From NCBI GenBank assembly GCA_019311105.1, contig JAFDDA010000010.1, positions 1-48,768 on the forward strand: a stretch of DNA of 48,768 bases, given 5' to 3'. The notes beneath the pieces were generated by a model. It was not told the origin of the DNA and did not search any database. It was given only the letters and a program-made list of their open reading frames with translations. Each line of letters begins with the position of its first letter. Position 1 is the stretch's first letter. Made by a program: the position numbers and the translations under genes. Of the stretch, positions 45,181 to 48,768 are shown piece by piece. This DNA is from Deltaproteobacteria bacterium (GTDB lineage: Bacteria > Myxococcota_A > UBA9160 > JAFDDA01).

Positions 45181-46193
45181 GAGGCGCCGCCGATCTCGAA
45201 GCTCGGCATCGCATCGGTGATCCGCAGGGCCGTGCGCAAGGCAGACAGCGCCTGCTCGGCCGCCACGGCATCCTCGCTGCCCGTGCGAACCGCCTCGACG
45301 AAATCGCGCAGCTGCTCGGCCAGGGCGTCCTCGCGATCGAGCTCGAGTGGCTCCATCCGGATCGACGCGTCGGCGCCAGGCACTCCCACGAGCGTCGAGC
45401 CATCGGGACCCGGGGGGGCCGACGGCTCCGCCACGGCCGAATCCGCACGGAAGATCGCGGCTCGATGATCGAGGAAGTCGATGGAGAGATAGCCATCCGG
45501 CTGGAAGATGCGGATCTTGCGGAGCGGCGTCGGGGAGACCCGGCTGGCCGTGACGTTCGCGACGCAGCCGGTGGGGAACGTCAGTCGGGCGTTCGCAATG
45601 TCGAGCTTCTCGGAGATCACCGGCACGCCCACGGCCTCGATCCGCTCGGGCTCGGCACCGACCAGCCTCAGGATGATGTCGAGGTCGTGGATCATCAGGT
45701 CGCGCACGACGTCCACGTCGGTCGAGCGCCCGGGGAAAGGCCCAAGGCGGTGCGCCTCGATGAAGCGCGGCTCGCGGATCGAGTCGGCCACGCGACGCAG
45801 AGCGGTGTTGAAGCGTTCGAGGTGGCCCACCTGGAGCCGCCGCCCTTCGCTGCGCGCCGTGGCGAGCAGGGCTTCGGCTTCGGGCAGGCTCGCCGCGATC
45901 GGCTTCTCGACCAGAACGTGCAGGCCCGCCTTCAAGGCATCCATGACCACGCGGTAGTGCTCGACGGTCGGCACGGCAACGATCACCGCGTCGGCCTTGG
46001 TGAGCAGCTCGTCGTAGTCCTCGGCGCCGACCACACCCAGCGTCTGGGCCAGCGCCTCGGCGCGCTCGCCCACGACATCCACCACACCGGCGAGTTCGAC
46101 CTCGAGCCCTTCCCGGGCCAGAGCGTGGAGCTTGTGCGCGTGCAGCGCACCCATGTGGCCCGCGCCGATGACGACGATGCGTAGCGCGGTCAT
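45177..46193 (-). CDS. Gfo/Idh/MocA oxidoreductase, GnnA-like candidate
   Basis: A 338-residue NAD(P)-dependent sugar dehydrogenase fold: IVVIGAGHMGALHAHKL (GxGxxG), then VAVPTVEHY, HVLVEKPIAASLPEAE with the catalytic-site EKP motif, and DLMIHDLDIILRLVG with the active-site His. It is embedded by ATGA and GTGA overlaps between lpxI and lpxB. In Acidithiobacillus ferrooxidans GnnA, a protein of this family encoded beside lpxA, oxidises UDP-GlcNAc at C3 so that GnnB can make UDP-GlcNAc3N for amide-rich lipid A. No GnnB-type aminotransferase is in the window, so the assignment is tentative. Confidence 0.8.
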   Translation of the reverse strand: MTALRIVVIGAGHMGALHAHKLHALAREGLEVELAGVVDVVGERAEALAQTLGVVGAEDYDELLTKADAVIVAVPTVEHYRVVMDALKAGLHVLVEKPIAASLPEAEALLATARSEGRRLQVGHLERFNTALRRVADSIREPRFIEAHRLGPFPGRSTDVDVVRDLMIHDLDIILRLVGAEPERIEAVGVPVISEKLDIANARLTFPTGCVANVTASRVSPTPLRKIRIFQPDGYLSIDFLDHRAAIFRADSAVAEPSAPPGPDGSTLVGVPGADASIRMEPLELDREDALAEQLRDFVEAVRTGSEDAVAAEQALSALRTALRITDAMPSFEIGGAS

Positions 46194-47029
46194 GCCGCGC
46201 CCGCCGGGCCGTCGGGCCCGATGCCGATCAGCACGAGGCCTGCGGCGTCAGCGGCTTCGGCCAGCGCCTCGCCCCCGAGCAGCACCGTGTGCCCGGCCTC
46301 GAAGGCCAGCACGCCAGCACGCGCCTCGGCCAAGGTCTTCACGGTTTCGAGGCCGATCGTCGGGAGATCGAAGCGGGGGTCCTGGGACGGCTTGGCCACC
46401 TTGACGACGCAGCAACCGGGCCCCGCCAGCTCGGCCGCGCGGCGGATGGCTGCGTCGGTCCCTTCGATGGCCTCGATCGCGATCACGGCGAGATCCTTGA
46501 CCACAACGCTCTGGCCGATGTCGAGCCCACCCATCTGCTTTGCGACAGGCCAGGCAAAGCGGATGTCCGCCCATTGCGCTTCGCTCGGGCCCGCTGCCGA
46601 GACGGAGCCGGCATCACCGAAGAGCTCGGGCAGGAGTTCGAGCTGGTCGGGGAACGCCACCCCCGCCGATACGATCTCGTCCACGACGGCGCCCAGGATC
46701 GCGTCGTCGTTGCGCGCCCCGAGCGACGCGAGCAGGCGCAACGCCCGCTCGTCGGGTCGCAGGTCCGTCAGGTCTCCGTAGAGGTGGGTCTTGAGGATCT
46801 TGCCCGCCATCACGGCCTGGCTGGCACCGGCGGCGCGGAGGGTGTCGATCATCTTCTGGAGTTCGCCCAGGTGGAGCCAGGTGAGTTCGTCGACCACGCT
46901 CTCGAGGGCGGGGTCCGTCTCCGCGTGGAATCCGATGGCCGCGACGCGAAAGCCGCGAGCCCGGGCCAGCTCAGCCACCCGGCGCGGGTAGAGGCCGCGC
47001 CCCGCGATCAGGCCGAGCGTTTCGGACAT
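46190..47029 (-). CDS. lpxI: UDP-2,3-diacylglucosamine pyrophosphatase LpxI
   Basis: Cleaves UDP-2,3-diacylglucosamine to lipid X; LpxI replaces LpxH in many alpha- and deltaproteobacteria. The 279-residue protein begins TLGLIAGRGLYPRRVAE and contains GELQKMIDTLRAAGASQAVMAGK, DDAILGAVVDEI and GQSVVVKDLAVIAIEAIEGTDA. It ends with the conserved DLPTIGLETVKTL and AGHTVLL segments. Start is ATG 47029, SD-like GGAGGGCCC upstream. The 82-bp gap to the lpxA stop contains no clear terminator or promoter. Presence of lpxI explains the absence of an lpxH here. Confidence 0.95.
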   Translation of the reverse strand: MSETLGLIAGRGLYPRRVAELARARGFRVAAIGFHAETDPALESVVDELTWLHLGELQKMIDTLRAAGASQAVMAGKILKTHLYGDLTDLRPDERALRLLASLGARNDDAILGAVVDEIVSAGVAFPDQLELLPELFGDAGSVSAAGPSEAQWADIRFAWPVAKQMGGLDIGQSVVVKDLAVIAIEAIEGTDAAIRRAAELAGPGCCVVKVAKPSQDPRFDLPTIGLETVKTLAEARAGVLAFEAGHTVLLGGEALAEAADAAGLVLIGIGPDGPAGAA

Positions 47030-47111
47030 GGGCCCTCCAGTGCTTCGCAGCCATTCGGCCGCGCTCTCGCGATGCAACGGACGAAGCCCGGGCAAGGCTG
47101 CCCGCCGGGCG

Positions 47112-47888
47112 CTACCGCGCGATGCCGCGCTCGGAAGTCTCCAGGAAACGCATCAGGCGCGCCACTTCGTCGACGGCGCCCCCCTCTGCGTGCAGGCGAT
47201 CGAGGCCTTCGGCCAGAGGCAGCTTTGAGGAGAAGAGCACGTGATAGGCGTGCTTGATCGCCCGGCGGATCTCGGGTGAGAAGGCGCGCCGCTTCAGCCC
47301 GACGACGTTGATTCCGGCGAGATGGGCGCGATCGCCGGCCATCAGTGCGAACGGGGGCGCATCCTGGGCCAGCATCGTGTTGGCGGCGGTCATCACCGAC
47401 TCGCCGATGCGCGCGAACTGGTGGACCCCCGTGTAGGCACCGAGCACCGCGTAGTCGCCCACTTCGACGTGGCCTGCGCAGCCCACGAAGCTGGCCAGGA
47501 TCGTGTGATTGCCGACCTGGACGTCGTGGGCCACGTGGGCCCCGTTCATGATCAGATTGTCGTCTCCGATCCGAGTGACGCCGCCACCCTTGTCGGTACC
47601 GAGATGGACGGTGGCGTGCTCGCGGATGACGTTGTCGCAACCGATCTCGACGTAGGACGTCTCGCCGGCGAACTTCTTGTCCATGGGCTGCTCGCCCACG
47701 ACCGCGAAGGGAAAGATCCGCGTTCGCGCCCCGACCTTGGTGTTGCCGGTGACGTGGGCCTGGGCCGAGATCTCGACGCCTTCACCCAGCTCCACGTTTG
47801 GCCCGACGACGGCAAAGGGCCCGACCACCACGCCGTCGGCCAGCTGGGCGCGCGGGTCCACCGCCGCCGAGGCGTGGACGTCGGACAC
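47112..47888 (-). CDS. lpxA: UDP-N-acetylglucosamine acyltransferase
   Basis: First lipid A step: transfers a 3-hydroxyacyl chain from ACP to position 3 of UDP-GlcNAc (or the 3-amino analogue). The 258-residue protein is a left-handed beta-helix with hexapeptide repeats from SAAVDPRAQLADGVVVGPFA onward and a helical C-terminus (HVLFSSKLPLAEGL). The catalytic and binding histidines are present: MNGAHVAHDVQVG (H122/H125 equivalents), CAGHVEVGDYAV (H144) and GVHQF (H160). The residue aligned with the E. coli chain-length ruler G173 is Ala. GTG at 47888 follows skp by five bases. Confidence 0.96.
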   Translation of the reverse strand: MSDVHASAAVDPRAQLADGVVVGPFAVVGPNVELGEGVEISAQAHVTGNTKVGARTRIFPFAVVGEQPMDKKFAGETSYVEIGCDNVIREHATVHLGTDKGGGVTRIGDDNLIMNGAHVAHDVQVGNHTILASFVGCAGHVEVGDYAVLGAYTGVHQFARIGESVMTAANTMLAQDAPPFALMAGDRAHLAGINVVGLKRRAFSPEIRRAIKHAYHVLFSSKLPLAEGLDRLHAEGGAVDEVARLMRFLETSERGIAR

Positions 47889-47893
47889 GCCGA

Positions 47894-48415
47894 CTAGCCC
47901 TTCTTGTTGAACCGCTCGATCACCAGGTCGGTGATGTCGAGCGCTTCGCGGTTGTAGAGCATCCCGCCGGCACCGCGTGCGAGGATCAGGCCGTAGCCCT
48001 TCTCCTTGCCGAGCTCCTCGACGATCCCGATGAGCTTCTTGCGCAGCGGGCCTTCGAGGCGCTCCTTGTCGACCTTGAACTTGTCTTCGAGTTCCTTGGC
48101 CCGGTTGTCGATCTCGGTCTTCAACTCGACGAGGTCGAGCTGCTTCTGGTAGAGCGCATCCTCCGAGAGCACGAAGCGCTTGCTCTTCAGCTCCTCCTGC
48201 ATCTCCTTGAAGCGTTCGACCATGGGCTCGAGCTTGCCCTGGGCTTCGCGCTGCTTGCGCGAGAGTTCCTCGCGGGCGGCTTTGCCCGCTTCGGTGGAGT
48301 TGAGCGCCTGATCGATGTCGACCACGACGACCTCGTTCTCGGCTGCGGCCGGCGCCGCGCCTCCGAGCACGAGCACCAGGAAGCCGGCCAATACGGCGGC
48401 GGTGAGCTTGTTCAT
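47894..48415 (-). CDS. skp: periplasmic chaperone Skp/OmpH
   Basis: A 173-residue OmpH-family chaperone that keeps outer-membrane proteins soluble on the way to BamA. The signal peptide is clear: MNKLTAAVLAGFLVLVLGGA followed by APAAAEN, with cleavage probably after AAA. The mature protein has VVVVDIDQALNSTEAGKA, a long charged coiled coil (about 50-130) forming the tentacles, and a C-terminal core strand region (GYGLILARGAGGMLYN). ATG 48415 is preceded by GAGGGGACATC. Order bamA-skp is as usual, but lpxD and fabZ are missing between skp and lpxA. Confidence 0.92.
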   Translation of the reverse strand: MNKLTAAVLAGFLVLVLGGAAPAAAENEVVVVDIDQALNSTEAGKAAREELSRKQREAQGKLEPMVERFKEMQEELKSKRFVLSEDALYQKQLDLVELKTEIDNRAKELEDKFKVDKERLEGPLRKKLIGIVEELGKEKGYGLILARGAGGMLYNREALDITDLVIERFNKKG

Positions 48416-48495
48416 GATGTCCCCTCGTTGCGTCCCATGGTTCGTCGGACGGATGGTTGGTCGTAGGCTGCGGACCGGATGTTCGAACGGCCCGG

Positions 48496-48768
48496 TCAGA
48501 AATTCGCGCCGCCCACGGAGAACTCGAACACGTTGGATTCTTCGACTTCGAGCTTGTTGAGCGGGAAGCCCCAGAACACCTGGAGGGGCCCGAAGGGCGA
48601 GAACCACAGGGCCCCGACCCCGGTACCGTAGCGCCAATCGCTGGTGTCGAAAACGCTCTGCCCTTCGTAGAAGGCATTGCCCATGTCGAAGAAGACGATG
48701 CCGAGCAGGCCCAGCTGCTCCGAGATCGGGAAGCGGTACTCGAAGGAGAGCGAGAAGAACTTGTTTCC
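48496..48768 (-). CDS. bamA: outer-membrane assembly factor BamA, C-terminal end (partial)
   Basis: The last 90 residues of a 16-strand Omp85 barrel; the gene continues beyond the right edge. KFFSLSFEYRFPI and LGIVFFDMGNAF are conserved last-strand motifs of BamA, GTGVGALWFSPFGPLQVFWG is the penultimate hairpin, and the protein ends in Phe (VGGANF), the outer-membrane C-terminal signature. BamA inserts beta-barrel proteins, including the LPS exporter LptD. An 80-bp gap to skp (48416-48495) has no obvious terminator, so co-transcription is likely. Confidence 0.93.
   Translation of the reverse strand, partial: GNKFFSLSFEYRFPISEQLGLLGIVFFDMGNAFYEGQSVFDTSDWRYGTGVGALWFSPFGPLQVFWGFPLNKLEVEESNVFEFSVGGANF

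Noticed and set aside
29269..48768. A secondary-metabolite or capsule gene cluster
   Set aside because: The glycosyltransferases are intermixed with core lipid A, heptose and Kdo genes; no polymerase, flippase of Wzx type, synthase or tailoring enzymes are present.

Overview
The window is a gene-dense, high-GC chromosomal segment of a Gram-negative (lipid A-making) bacterium. A 16S rRNA 5' end, a nearly complete set of lipid A/Kdo/heptose genes, the yicC-remA-gmk-rel order, a ZapA/ZapB-like pair and a four-cysteine bL28 together suggest a deltaproteobacterial-type lineage (Myxococcota/Desulfobacterota/Binatota-like). That placement is inference; the partial 16S would settle it. No phage, insertion sequence, CRISPR array, tRNA or toxin-antitoxin module was recognised.

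Left part (1-24.6 kb), all on the minus strand, read right to left: a glycosyltransferase and a two-gene ABC exporter; smc; a fused membrane/spermidine-synthase-like gene; ftsY; glpK-ugpQ; lrp-gltB-gltD; zapB-like-zapA-fthC-tyrS; then an rRNA promoter, a long leader and the first 255 nt of 16S rRNA at the left edge.

Middle (24.6-29.3 kb), plus strand: purM, a degenerate Rossmann-fold protein, rpmB and an MsbA-type flippase.

Right part (29.3-48.8 kb) is an envelope supercluster. The minus-strand run waaC-waaF-glycosyltransferase-hldE kinase-yicC-remA-gmk-rel-glycosyltransferase-glycosyltransferase builds core sugars and also carries nucleotide and stringent-response genes. A short plus-strand pair, lptF and a Kdo-kinase-like gene, divides it from bamA-skp-lpxA-lpxI-(Gfo/Idh oxidoreductase)-lpxB-waaA-lpxK on the minus strand. 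Together these make, phosphorylate, decorate, flip and export LPS and insert outer-membrane proteins.

The annotation is mostly housekeeping and I do not claim a new multi-gene system. The best leads are: a pervasive NTGA stop/start coupling that appears to include non-standard starts (CTG for fthC, ATT for the zapB-like gene); a 19-bp duplication that makes an 11-codon relay ORF between zapB-like and zapA; a divergent promoter predicting leaderless GTG-start mRNAs; a GnnA-like oxidoreductase inside the lpx operon, where lpxD and fabZ are absent; a Gly-to-Ala change in the LpxK P-loop; an asymmetric heterodimeric ABC exporter; and a spermidine-synthase-like fusion lacking the usual catalytic Asp motif.
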